Source of the DNA: Episyrphus balteatus
Lineage: Eukaryota > Arthropoda > Insecta > Diptera > Syrphidae
Length of the DNA: 64,000 nucleotides
Direction: 5' to 3'
Assembly (NCBI RefSeq): GCF_945859705.1
Contig: NC_079137.1
Location: forward strand, 27,027,322 to 27,091,321
Of this stretch, positions 10,743 through 21,981 are shown in pieces. The first letter of the stretch is position 1; every line of letters begins with the position of its first letter. A model generated the notes under the pieces. That model did not search any database. It saw only the letters and a program-made list of their open reading frames with translations, and was not told the origin of the DNA. Both the position numbers and the translations under genes were made by a program.

Positions 10743-11204
10743 GGGTTGGGGTCAAAATTCTGCCGGTGTCAAAATTCTTTTGTCAAAATTCTGCTTTCAA
10801 AATTCTTCTTTTCAAAATTCTGTTTTTCAAAATTCTGTTTTTCAAAATTCTGCTTTTCAAAATTCTGTAAAATCATTTTTTTGAAAAATTATCTGCTTAT
10901 TTGATTACTTACCTACATAATTTGTCATTTTTTAAATGCGAATTAATTTTTGTTTTATAAATGAATAAATTTGAAAATATTAAGAAAAGGTTTTTAATAT
11001 TAAACATTTCCGAAAATAACTAAAAATTTATTAATTTATCAAATAAAGATGAATATTCAAAAATTTGAATAAGAAAAGGAATATACAACATCGGTTCCAA
11101 TTAGTATACAAACATATTTTATTTAAAAGAAAGTCAGTATACAAATTTTAAAAAGCAGAATTTTGAAAAACAATAGAAAAAAAGCAGAATTTTGACCCGA
11201 TCCC
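10743..11204. mobile_element. Minisatellite-armed element, copy 1, with 9-bp target duplication
   Basis: The ends are GGGTTGGGGTCAAAATTCTG at 10743 and its partner ending TTTTGACCCGATCCC at 11204. ATATTTTTC occurs immediately before (10734-10742) and after (11205-11213), a perfect 9-bp duplication. The left arm contains eight spaced copies of TCAAAATTCTG. The right arm has two inverted copies. The centre is AT-rich. A 9-bp duplication points to Mutator-like elements. The same architecture and ends occur at 21488-21972. Confidence 0.8.
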
Positions 11205-12252
11205 ATATTTTTCTTAATTAAAATTAATTTTTCAATATTTAAAAAATCTGTTGAGTTGAAATTATTGAGGTTGTTATTTAAAAAAATGTTAGAAAATAAG
11301 AACGTATGTATATGTTTTTCGTGTTTGATTGTTAACCCTTTCGGTACCAGCGTTACTCTCATGTAACATATCTTTGAAAATTCGTAAAGTAAAAAGTATT
11401 CCATTAAATAATTTTTTAGGTCTCGATGGCTTAATTGAAAGATAAATAATGCCTAGCTACTGGATTAGTACAAAAATTTAGTCAAATATCATACTTTTAA
11501 TTTTTTTTATGGAAAAAGGGACTGAAATCCACATTTTTTTACAAACATTTTTTTTTATATATGGTCATAATTTTGAAAAAAAGATATACAAAATGTTAAT
11601 CCAGAAAGTGTTTGTATTTTGGCTTAGAAGAAGTAGCATACTTTATTGTTCTATAAAAAGTTATTTTCAGTTGTCCGACTTTTTTTGGTGGTCATAAACA
11701 GCATATGCGGATTTAGGGGGGGGGCACGGGGGCACGTGCCCCCCCCAGAACTTAAAGTTCATACCAGTGGCGTAGATAGCTTTTCGCTAAGGGGGGGGAT
11801 GGATTTAGTTCGCAAATTTTTTTAAAGTTTTAATAATGTTTCTTCGTATTGTTTTTATTCTCTTTAAATTGGAGAAAGTTCTTTCCGTGGTTGACGTTGA
11901 AACCAGCAGTGTAACTTATATCTTTAATAAAATATATAAGGGTACTAGGAAAACTTTCTTTAGGGCAGCTATCGAGGGCTTTCAATGAGTTCATAGAGGA
12001 AGTATTATTCCTTCTGATAAAATATCTTTTCTGAGTTTTTAATTCTTCACACAGAGAAAAATATGACCAGGACCACCTAAAAACTAACAGATTTTCTTAT
12101 TGAACTGTTTTATGAAGAAATCTTATTAAAATCAGCAATTAATTATTAAATATTATTTTCATGGAGAAAATCTTTTTGAAATTTAGTAAAAATTTCATAA
12201 TTTCAAATTTTTCAACTTGGCACTAGAACACAAATTGTGACCAATATTTCTA

Positions 12253-12322
12253 TAGTGAGTTGGTATAGGTGGCAGATGTGCGACTAGAGAGTTAAGGTCT
12301 TCAGTTCGATCCCCGACCATGA
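12253..12322 (+). other. tRNA-like segment with box A and box B
   Basis: TGGTATAGGTGG (12261-12272) resembles a polymerase III box A, and AGTTCGATCCCC (12303-12314) a box B, at about tRNA spacing. The arms do not fold into a clean cloverleaf by eye, so this is a tRNA-derived relic or a short interspersed element piece rather than a working tRNA gene. Confidence 0.3.
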
Positions 12323-12449
12323 TCGTATTTTTTTTCTTAGTAAGACCCTACAAGTGCATATTTTACAACAATAAGGAAAACCCGATTGTTAAAATAATAT
12401 TTCCTTATTGGATGAAAACCATAAGAAAATCTTATTGTTTTTGTTCTAT

Positions 12450-12960
12450 TTAACGTGGTCTTGTTTTCTCGGTGGAAGAATAGAAGATTGTCCTGCAGCC
12501 AAATGTTTGGTAAAACTCAACAGTTTCATTAAATTCTTTAGCTGCTTTGTCTATTTCAGACGAAGAATTCTTGGAAAGAACCAAAATCCTTTCTAGTATG
12601 TTTTCATGGTTTCTAAATTTTTCTTCAAGGCCCATTATTTAGAAATCGAGAAAAAGGTTGAAAACAGTAACACGAAAATATTCTTTTCTGTACTTTGAAC
12701 CGAAGGGTTCGAACGATTCTTTTGTCGCTTCACTATTCTCTTATGTTTGAAGCCTATGTCAAGGACTTCAGTTATTTTTTTTTTGGAATCTAGAAACACT
12801 TTCGAAAATGAGTCGTCTTCTGCCCGTTTAATTTTTAGTTGATCCCTTAAATCTTTGGCGAGATCCAAAGCATGGACCAAGTCTAAATTCACTCTTTGAA
12901 ACTCCGACTTAATGGCAACGAGAGTTGGTAAACCATATCTATAACCTTTAAGCTAATCAA
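12450..12960 (-). pseudogene. Degraded hAT transposase (ZMYM1/DUF4371-like)
   Basis: Read on the minus strand from about 12960, fragments in shifting frames resemble the middle of the large hAT transposases annotated as zinc finger MYM-type protein 1-like: first FEFLISLKVIDMVYQLSLPL, then NLDLVHALDLAKDLRDQL (12892 downward), then KKITEVLDIGFKHKRIVKRQ, and after a frameshift near 12635 GLEEKFRNHENILERILVLS. The order agrees with that family. Neither the DDE residues nor the C-terminal dimerisation domain is visible and several frame breaks are present, so this is a relic. It sits inside the hAT at 11765-13101 and probably encoded its own mobiliser. Confidence 0.6.
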
Positions 12961-13898
12961 AAACTCGAAATCCATAGCGTTTTTTTTTCAGAGTGTGTTT
13001 CTTTAACTTATTTGTTCATGACTGGTTATGTTGTACAATTATCGATCCCAATCAATGGGGGGGGATATATCCCCCTGATCCCCCCCCTATCTACGCCACT
13101 GGTTCATACTTAAAGGAAATCAAACTATAAGAGTTTTAAAAATATATGAATAATAACAGAAAGAACTTGAGTAAAATTCTTGTCTATTTCTGGCTGAAAA
13201 TGCGAATTTTGTTGATTGTTTCATCCCTTTCCCATGAAAAGCTCCACCTCACAAATAAATAAACGATTTTTCGATTTAAAAAAAAGTGAATTTTCAAAGT
13301 GATTTTGGTGAAAAATTTTGATATGGACATCGAATGACATTGAATGATATAAAAAAAATAATTGTACCTATATGCAACTCTATTTTTTCATACAGAGGAT
13401 TTAAAAAATTTGCACTTTTTTCGTTGTTTTTTTTCAACATTAGTGTTTTTAAAATAGCGGAACACGTCACAAAATTGCATAAACTATACATTATAGAACT
13501 GCAATATATGTAGAACAAACTTGCATTTCAGAAGTTTGCCCAAGTTTGCACCCCGAAAATAAAGACCCCTTGAAAAAAAACTCCTCAAAAGCGACCCTTA
13601 CTTATAGATTTTTATAAATATTATTTTATTGAGAAAATTTCTCCAGGGATACCTCTAAAAATATGTAAAAATAATAGTGTTCCAAATTTCAAAAGAATCG
13701 GTGCAGTAGTTTTGAAGTTATGAGGAGCACCGGCGTTGAAAACATTAGTTGTGGGGATAACGATTTAAAGTTTTGAACTCTGGACTAAAAGACTAAAACG
13801 TTCCTAAGGGTAGTATTAAAATACTTATAACTTGGTCAATTTGGCTCCAAGAGACCTACGATTTGAACACAATATTCTTGAGGTATAAAACAATTTAA

Positions 13899-14410
13899 CC
13901 CCTTGTAGCCCCATGTGACATTTCTGTAACAAACCGAAAAAGATTGCATAAAAGCTCTACAAACTATTTTTTTTTCTTTTGAAGCTTCTAATATTATAAT
14001 CTTTAAGTATTGCTTTATCGAAATAGTACTTCAAATTTCTAATAAATAGCACCAATAGTTTTTAATTGACAGTTAATGTTGAAAGTTGGGCTTTTTTTGA
14101 AAATAAGCAAATTTGTATAAAAACTACGAAATTCAGAAAAAAAATAGTTTTTGTTAGTAAACCCCACGGGGTTTTATTTTTGGATTTTAGGAAAGTGCCT
14201 AAAAATTAATATTAGATAGTTTTTTGCTTGAATTTTTGAATTTTTATGTAAAAATAAATTATTTAAACTTTTTTTTACTCCCAAAATATCGAAATAACTA
14301 AGTAAATAATGACTTTATTGAATTTTTAAAAAAATACGTGTTTTATTAAAGATAAAGGCCAATCGATTGACTTATTAATTTTTAAATTTACGACCTTGGG
14401 TTACAAAAGG
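13899..14410. mobile_element. Possible piggyBac-like MITE
   Basis: TTAA at 13895-13898 and 14411-14414 flank ends reading CCCCTTGTAGCCCCA and (reversed) CCTTTTGTAACCCAA, which agree at 11 of 15 positions. About 512 bp, without coding capacity, located inside the hAT at 11702-15053. Confidence 0.45.
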
Positions 14411-15216
14411 TTAATGCAAATAAAAAAAAAAAACTGGGTTTCCCGGCAAAAAAGTAGGATTCAGTTTTTTTGTTATTCTTAGGAACTTTAATATTTATTA
14501 GAATGAAGTCTTTAGTATTTGACTAAAAACTACTAGGTCATTAACTAATGGTATAATTATGTCCATAATATTGCAAAATTTTATACAAAATCAATTAAAA
14601 AACGTAAACATTTTTTTTTTTCAAAATTTCATCTTTAAAACTTAATTTCTCAAAATCTATTTGGTGAAACAACTTAAGTCAAAAAATTAAACAAAGAATA
14701 GATTACTTACTTTAATATAGCACAGAATTGTACGTGCATTTTCTGATTTTTTATATTTTTTTTCTTCCGGCTAATCCAGGAGTAAGAGGGTTAGCACTTA
14801 AGTGGCTTTTACTTTAACAAGAAAATGAAAATTTTTCCTTCCGAATAAATTTTTGGTCATTTGGTACCTATTTGATGTGGGAAATGTGCCTAAATATTTT
14901 TGGCCAGGTTTTAGACCACTGTGGGTCGTTAAAATTTTCTGCTTGTTTGTCAGTCGTATGGTACTTCACTTTATTTCTAACTGTTATTGCTGTTTTTTTT
15001 TGCCAATACGTCCCTTGTGCCCCCCCCAGAAAAAAATCCTGGATCCGCCCCTGATAAACAGTGCATGTTACTTACATCTTACATTTAACATGAGAATAAC
15101 ACATTAGTTTTGCTATTCATTATTCATATTTCTTAGTTGTTATGTTTTTAACATGATAATACTGAAAAAACATTTTTTTAATATTGATTTTCATAGCTTG
15201 GGTTCGAAAGGGTTAA

Positions 15217-17283
15217 CTGGTAACTACTTTGGTGTTTTTACGAATGCATAAATTAATAAACAACAAAGTTCCTATAAAAAAAGTAGCAAGTAAAAATAGT
15301 ACCTATGATTATATTATATTTGATACGCATTTTAAGAGATGTGATCTTTAAAAACAAAAAACGCTTTTGAGGTGGAGCAACAAATTCAAGATAAGACCAA
15401 CTAATTAGCAACAAATTCCTGCATACTCAGATTTGGGATTTGGGATGTGGGTGCTATTTTGACGGACCTAAAAATATATGTTTAAGAAGAAATAAATTTT
15501 CTCCACACAGGTTTGTTACATAGAAAAGCGTTTTTTTTCTTAAACCAAAATATAAATTAGATTTGCTACAAAAATCTCTGTATCAAATGGAAATCCACAT
15601 AAGTTGGCAATATTTTGAAACTGAGATTTTTGTATCCAATCCATTGATCCCTCGTGGCAAATGGATGTTGCCAGTTGATTTATTTTTATTCTTAGCTATG
15701 TGAACAATTTTTCCATATAAAAAAAAACCTAATCAAGAATTTACAAAAACAAATGTTCACATAAATGTCAAATACAGGGTGTGTGTGAAATTGAGTGTGC
15801 AAATTGTAAATCTCGTTATCAAGATCTGGGAAATTTGATTTCAGATCAAAAATAAATGATCTCTTTTGGCGGTATTTTTATATAATACAAGAAAATTAAA
15901 TTTTAATCAAACTATATTAAAAACTTTAACGAAAATGGAAGCCATTTTAAAAAAGAAATACATTTTTTGAGTCTAGATTTAGGATTATCGCTACCTTAAA
16001 AAGTACCTACCTACATATATAAAACTATTTTGGTTCAGAAAATTGCATTTGGTAACCTTTTTTCTGGTTGAAAATAAAATAAAATAAAATAAAAAATGCA
16101 TTATTTTGAAGGCGCTTTGTGGTTTTTCGAAGTAAAATGCACAATATTTTTTCTCAATAAATTCATTGTAATTGCAAGAATGAAATTAATAAGTTTATAA
16201 AATTAAAAAAAAAAAAAAAAAAAACAATTTGAAGAATAGTTAATATTCTTTTACCACAAAAATATCAAGTAGCTAATTTTAATTAAAAAGGAAAAACAGA
16301 CCATATCTCCAGTCGGTCAACATTGATTAACATTTTTGAATTGCAGCAGTTAAGAAAAAAAATATTAAAATCAGCCGAATCGGAGACCAAAAAAATAATC
16401 TAAATTAATTACACTTAAACGTGAATGATACAAATGATTCATTATTTATTATTGTTTGCTATAATGAAGAAAGTCGTTAAACTACTCGTTTCACTATTTC
16501 GCAAATTAAAAATATCAATTTCTCTACACAATGTGCAGTGTGCACTGCAGCAAAACGTGTTTAGAAAACGTGTCCAAATAAATGTTTCAATGTTTCTCTA
16601 AATATTTTGTGTGCACCATAATAGCAGTGAGCAGCATCTCATACCTTACATGCTAGATAACCTATTATTAAATCCGTTGGCATTCAAGATATACCATTTC
16701 ATGATTGGCTTTTGTATAGGTATTTCTTTTTCAATCTTGAACTTGTTACTCCGGTAATGTCTTTGCGATGGATCATAGATACTGTTAAGTGTATTTAATA
16801 CAGAACTTGCCAATCTGTACAAGGAATGTTTGATACATACCAACATACAAGTTATTAAATAAGTACATATTTGCAACATGTATGCATGTACATGATTATG
16901 AATAACTCTACGATTCAAAACTAACATTAGTACCTATGTACATGATCTTAATGTTGGACTGCTTATTAGCCCTGTAGAGTCTCAAATTTTAGCATCAGAA
17001 CTTCCAGATGCTTTATCTTATTAGGTAGTCCAGAAGTTATGGTTACAGATGTTATCTTTTTATTTAATTCATCTTATACGTCTTTCTTGTAGAGCTGCGT
17101 CAGAAGTATGTTCATTGACCATATACTATGTGTGTATCTGTATGGGTACATATCTTTGGTATTTGATTGAAACATGATAGTTCCAAAAATGGATTTTATT
17201 TATTGTAGAATCATTCACCTCTGTTATTGGTACACTTTCATAGTTAAAAATAATATTTTAAGTCTTTAAAGGATATTATACAT
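15217..17283. other. No gene recognised
   Basis: AT-rich sequence. It contains an AAAAT repeat near 16076-16096, a run of 20 A at 16205-16224, and at 15764-15812 a short stretch resembling the flank of the (GT)47 tract. Frames of up to 93 codons have no recognisable features. Confidence 0.55.
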
Positions 17284-17955
17284 TAGGGTGGGTCGAAAAA
17301 TTCGAATATCTTTTTTTTGATTGTATACTCCGAAAAATCGATTGCTAGACACCTCTAAAAGACTAAAACATACTGAAAAAGTGTGAGCTCTTAATATTAA
17401 TGGGAAGATCCTTCACTTCGCAGTTTTACATTTTTACATCAATCTCATATAAGAAAAAAATCTTTTATTTATCAATCGATTTTTTAGCAAATTTCGTTAC
17501 ATATTCTTGTAGGAAATTAAATTGGCCGTTTAAAAGATATTCGAGGTTCAAAGTTTGAGAAAATTATTAAAAATTCGTTTTTTATTCTTAATTTTGTAAC
17601 AAATTTAAAAATTATAATAATCAAACGGGCAAGACTTATTCTTGTTGGAAACAGATTGCTCCACAAAAAAGGTCTTCTAAACTTTTTTCGTTTATCTAAC
17701 CATTTGGAAGATATCGGAGGACAAAGTTAAATAAAATTATAGGAACATTTTTTACTTTTTCAAAATTTGCTAATTTACTGAGAAGTCATTATTATCAAAT
17801 TATCAAAATATATTCTTGTAGGAGCTCCAACGTTCTACAAAAAAGGTCCTTGGTCCTAGGTATCGATTACTTAAACCATTTCGAAGATATTCGTATCCAA
17901 ACTCTAATGCCCACTAATTTCACATTTCAATATTTTTTTTATGACCAGTATGCAT
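17284..17955 (+). repeat. One arm of the GGGTGGGTC foldback family
   Basis: It begins TACATTAGGGTGGGTC and continues with ACTCCGAAAAATCGATTGCT and AATGGGAAGATCC. The same sequence forms the inverted arms of 29084-30598. Only one arm is present here. The copy stops near TATGACCAGTATGCA. Confidence 0.7.
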
Positions 17956-20047
17956 TTTTTTTTTTATATATATATTTCAATTTGAAAGAAATTATGTGTA
18001 CCTTGAGTGGAATTTTCTTAGTTATTTATTCAGCGTTTCGCGATCATGCGAATTCTATGCATTAGACTGAAAAGATTTTTTGTTCATTGAATAATTTTTT
18101 TTTACATAGGTACAAATATATCTTTGTCTATACGTAATACAATGCTCTAATTCAACGTTGTTATCATCATTCTGTTTTTCTTGATCTTTCGAATAGAGTT
18201 CCGCAGAAATGATTTATTTCTTTCTCTTAATGGGTAACCTTCATCTGGAACTTCAAATCTTCATTAAAAGTGGAGCATACCTACCTAAACACAGCGTTTA
18301 AGAAGTTTATTTATCAATAGCTGTCACTACTTTGGTCTAATTTCGTAGTATCTAGAACTTCAGTACAAACTTTAAATAAAAAGAAACCTTGATAAATGAT
18401 CAATTTTCGTCAAAAAGCATGTCGACGAAAAAACCAATTTTGGCAATTTTCCAGATACAAAGTGGATAGTGGCATCAAGTCACAGCAAACTATTTAGCTA
18501 TTAGAACAGAAAATGTATATTTCCCTACGTATATATGGGAGGATTGACAACTTAAATAACAAATTTTCGATTGGTTTTTATATATCTCAAGTTAATGTAT
18601 TAAGGGCTCATTCTTAACATACTTCAAATTTTTAATCCAATTTTTTCTTGTTTATTAGAACTTCTTTAGTAAAGTGCCTAATTTGTTCAAAAACCTGGAT
18701 TTGCATTACTATTCAACTTGTTTTTTCTAAGTAGGTATATAGTATATTTATGTATATTTTTTGTTGATCCATTTTCCATGTACGAATATGAACAATAAAC
18801 AAAGATTGTCTTTTCATTGCCATGGTCATGCATATAAGTATTAAACTAAAATAGTTAGCGCCCTCTCATAGTTACAGTTCCTCATAAAACAGGTAAAATA
18901 CTATTGTAATAGCAAACTACTTTAAAAGCTCAAAAATATTCATCATACGTCACCATTATTATTATTACTTTTGTATTCAATGACTACAAATTTTAATTTA
19001 TTATAATATGTAGGTATGTTTGTATATCTTTAAAGTTAATTAAGTAAAATTATACTACTTGACATTGAAAACTATTGCGAAGGTAGTAACATTCATACAT
19101 ATATACCTGTGTACCTGTACATAGTAATACCTATACGTATCTATAAATAAATCCATCTTATGTACGTGAGTAACGTTCATTTTTGCTAGCTTAACTATAT
19201 TTATACTTACGTATATATATTTTAAGAATCTAATCATAGACTTGTGTAAGAAAAACAAAAAAAAAAGATTTCAAAGATTGAACAATTAATTTATTTCTTT
19301 AGCTTTGACAAGGAATCTAAAAACGTGATGATCGTTACTACTAAACAATGACATCTTCTAACTAAAAGATGATATCCAACACGAGAATAAATCACTTAAA
19401 ATTCAAGGTTAAAAATAAACATTTATTAAAATAAATAACTTTGCTTAAAAATACTTTTTTGAGGATTATGTTTTTCAGACTGTCATCATAATCATCATCA
19501 GTAATAATAGGTTCAAGATTTGTAATCGGTAAAAAAGGTTAAAGTCATTAACTAAGAAAATAAAAAGATGAGATAATTTGGTCTAAAGGCCGTGTTAAAG
19601 CTTAAGATGTCAGCTTTGAAGGAGAATCAAAGTCAGTTTTTAATATTCGCAAGAAAATATCTCTTAATTCCTACAAATGTAAAGTTAAAACAAAAAAATT
19701 AAAACTTAAATTTTGTTTATAATAACTTTCATAAAACGCACCAAAAAGAATATTAGAAATTAAAAAAAAAATTTATTATTATTTTCTGAAAATTGCTTAA
19801 ATTGTTTGTTCCGCTTTCAATTCCGACAACTAAATCACGGGGAAATATTCAGACAGAAAAAACACAAGATTTCCCATAGACAAAGAGTTGCTGATAGCTA
19901 TTTTTCCATGGGATTTTTTTCCCAATTTCGAAAAGTTCTCGATACCAATTTTTCGAAAATATGAAAAAAAAATTCGATGAGAAAAAAAGTTCCCGATAAC
20001 CCCAATTATTTCAGTAAGCATATTTGAAGGAAATTCATAAAAAAACA
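17956..20047. other. No gene recognised
   Basis: AT-rich, apparently single-copy sequence. Frames are short and of low complexity. No convincing inverted repeat or promoter motif was seen. Confidence 0.5.
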
Positions 20048-20049
20048 TA

Positions 20050-20968
20050 CACTCCTGCTCAAATTTAACGCACATCATATTTATTTTACAAAAAAGTCCT
20101 ACTATTACTTTATCTCACAGTATCGTGGTTATTTTCTCAAATAAGACAGGAATTAGCTTAAATTGAAGGTATGGAATAAAATGTTTGTGGGGAAGATTTG
20201 GAGAGGTATGCTGAAGTCTATCTGTCAACCCGCGAACCTTTTAGAGATGAGTCATAAATTTTCATGGAGTAAACTCTGCCTCACAACACCTACGGAGTTA
20301 GTGAGATCTCCTAGACCTAATTTAAGTACCCAAAGATACTTGGCTGATATTCTCGAACAGCATGCGGTTCCAATCACCCCTAGATTTGGTCCACAAATCA
20401 GTCTGATGCACGATAATGCATGCTAGAGTGGTTTGAGAATATCTTCATAATTAAAATGTGCCGCCTTTGAATTGACCGCACAGATATCCGGATGTAAATT
20501 CAATAGAACATGTCTACGAAATGTTGAAAAAAATGCATTTGCGGCCGAAATCCACCTCCAAGCATTCTTGATTAACAGAAAACTGCAGTGAAAGAAAAGT
20601 TACAACAAAACCTTCAAAACTTAATTCGTGGAAGGAATAGACGACTCCAAATTACCATATGCGCTACAGGAGACAATGCCAAGTATTGAAAAAAATTATT
20701 GGAAAGAACTGTCACGCGTTTCCATTTTTTAAAATTTTTTTTCTTAAAAAACAAAAATTATTTTAATATCAGTTTTCAGACCTTGAATTGCTAAATTTGG
20801 TTTATCTTTTTTTTGGTTAATAATACTGTTGCAATTTAGCATTTTTCTGACTTGCTAAACAATAAGCAAACACAAAAAAATACAACAAATAATTTTAAAG
20901 CCATTTCAAACAAGATGCAGGGGTATAACTAAAGAAAAAAAAGTGTGCGTTAATTTTGAGCAGGAGTT
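20050..20968 (+). mobile_element. Tc1-like transposon, degenerate
   Basis: Terminal inverted repeats read ACTCCTGCTCAAATTTAACG at the left (20051) and ACTCCTGCTCAAAATTAACG reversed at the right. TA stands on both outer sides (20048-20049, 20969-20970). At 919 bp it is shorter than the usual 1.3-1.6 kb. It contains the C-terminal half of a transposase. A second, 5'-truncated copy lies at 48341-48815. Confidence 0.85.
20163..20689 (+). pseudogene. Tc1-like transposase remnant
   Basis: The first frame (20163-20426) ends in LSTQRYLADILEQHAVPITP and SLMHDNAC, the region around the second catalytic aspartate (GAT at 20412). After the stop at 20424 the match resumes in another frame with RYPDVNSIEHVYEMLKK, holding the third acidic residue (GAA at 20506), and later LIRGRNRRLQ, ending at TGA 20687. 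The distance between the two acidic codons is 94 nt, 11 nt less than the 105 expected for a DD34E enzyme, so a small deletion explains the frameshift. The N-terminal DNA-binding part is missing. It cannot be active. Confidence 0.75.
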
Positions 20969-21242
20969 TAGTATGAAAAAAATGTACACAATATGTAAAC
21001 ATTAAAGAAAAAATGTTTAGTGTTAGGTAATTTTTCCCATCTTTTGCTCACAAACTCCTCATTATTTTAAATTTTTAGATTGAGGTAGGTACACAGGAGG
21101 AAATTATTAAAGTAAAAAGAACAAATATTTTAATACCATCATTTGCCTAATAGTGGTCAACTTGCGTGGAATTACCCTGAATGAAAAAATAATAACTTGA
21201 ACTATTTTTTGTTTACTTAGGTTATGATTATGACATGAGCTC

Positions 21243-21439
21243 GCTTTAATTTTTACCTTAATTCCACATATTTCACAATACCAAAACCAATTTAATAGTA
21301 AGGTTAAAGGCTAACTCTAGGTTAATTTTATAGTTGAGTTCCAAACTATAAATTTTAATCGAGCATTAGAATTTAACTTGACTATATTAAATTGGTTTTT
21401 GGTATTGTGAAATATGTAGAATTAAGGTAAAAATTAAAG
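21243..21439. repeat. Small foldback with 55-bp arms
   Basis: 21243-21297 and 21385-21439 are near-perfect reverse complements (CCACATATTTCACAATACCA and its partner). It lies about 40 bp before the minisatellite-armed element at 21488. Confidence 0.8.
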
Positions 21440-21487
21440 TCAGCTTTAAATTTGATTATTGGTAGGGACCTATGAGTTTAAAAAGAA

Positions 21488-21972
21488 GGGTTGGGGTCGA
21501 AATTCTGTATGTTGCAAAATTCTGTATTCAAAATACTGTATGCAAAAATACTGTATGTCAAAATTCTGTATGTGCAAAATGCTGTAGGAACAAAATTCTG
21601 AAAGTCAAAATTCTGTATAGCAAAATTCTGGTTGGTCAAAATACTGTATTTCAAAATTCTGTACATCAAAATTCTGTAAATCAAAATTCTGTAAAAATGC
21701 TGTAAAAAAATATAGTTTTGCTAATGTAAAAAAGTGCGCGCGCACGATATTTTTTTACAGCATTTTTACAGAATTTTAATAAACAGTATTTTTCCGTACA
21801 GAATTTTACAAAACAGAATTTTGCATGTCAGTATTTTGTTGATACAGTATTTTGACGTACAGAATTTTGTATTTACAGTATAATGACGTACAGAATTATG
21901 GTATTACAGTATTTTGACCCCACAGAATTTTGTCGTACAGAATTTTGACAAGCAGAATTATGACCCGCTCCC
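21488..21972. mobile_element. Minisatellite-armed element, copy 2, with 9-bp target duplication
   Basis: It starts GGGTTGGGGTCGAAATTCTG and ends ATTATGACCCGCTCCC. TAAAAAGAA is duplicated exactly on both sides (21479-21487, 21973-21981). Almost the whole element is built from a motif AAAATTCTG or AAAATACTG spaced by 5-8 variable bases: about thirteen units in the left arm, and a similar number as CAGAATTTT or CAGTATTTT in the right arm. The centre is short and holds GTGCGCGCGCAC. It can fold into a long imperfect hairpin. The ends match copy 1 (10743-11204). There is no protein-coding capacity. Confidence 0.85.
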
Positions 21973-21981
21973 TAAAAAGAA

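Larger units (their letters stand above)
11765..13101. mobile_element. Second hAT element, innermost in the nest
   Basis: The ends are CAGTGGCGTAGATAG at 11765 and its exact reverse complement CTATCTACGCCACTG ending at 13101. GTTCATAC is duplicated perfectly on both sides (11757-11764, 13102-13109). It landed about 55 bp inside the left end of the larger hAT and is therefore the youngest of the three. Remains of a transposase lie on the minus strand, and a tRNA-like segment lies at 12253-12322. Confidence 0.9.
11702..15053. mobile_element. hAT-like element inside the piggyBac-like one
   Basis: ATAAACAG stands immediately before (11694-11701) and after (15054-15061), a perfect 8-bp duplication. 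The ends, CATATGCGGATTTAGG and (reversed) CAGGGGCGGATCCAGG, agree at 11 of 16 positions and lead into G-runs and C-runs. It is interrupted at 11765-13101 by another hAT and contains a possible piggyBac-like MITE at 13899-14410. The original length was about 2 kb. No transposase frame of its own is left. Confidence 0.8.
11336..15212. mobile_element. piggyBac-like element (outermost of a three-deep nest)
   Basis: TTAA at 11332-11335 and at 15213-15216 flank ends that read CCCTTTCG inward on both sides, followed by a weaker match (ACC). TTAA target sites and CCCTTT-type ends are characteristic of piggyBac. The left end also has TACCAGCGTTACTCTCATGT, as in other insect piggyBac-like MITEs I would expect. 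Without the hAT at 11702-15053 the element is only about 520 bp and carries no transposase, so it is non-autonomous. Confidence 0.6.

Noticed and set aside
12635..12892. Independent 85-residue host gene on the minus strand
   Set aside because: Its sequence fits a frameshifted part of the hAT transposase within clear element ends.
16646..16927. 93-codon minus-strand frame
   Set aside because: No domain, signal peptide or splice context; its composition matches the surrounding AT-rich DNA.
21488..21972. CRISPR-like array of repeats and spacers
   Set aside because: Units are short, diverged and inverted halfway, spacers are 5-8 bp, and the context is an insect genome.
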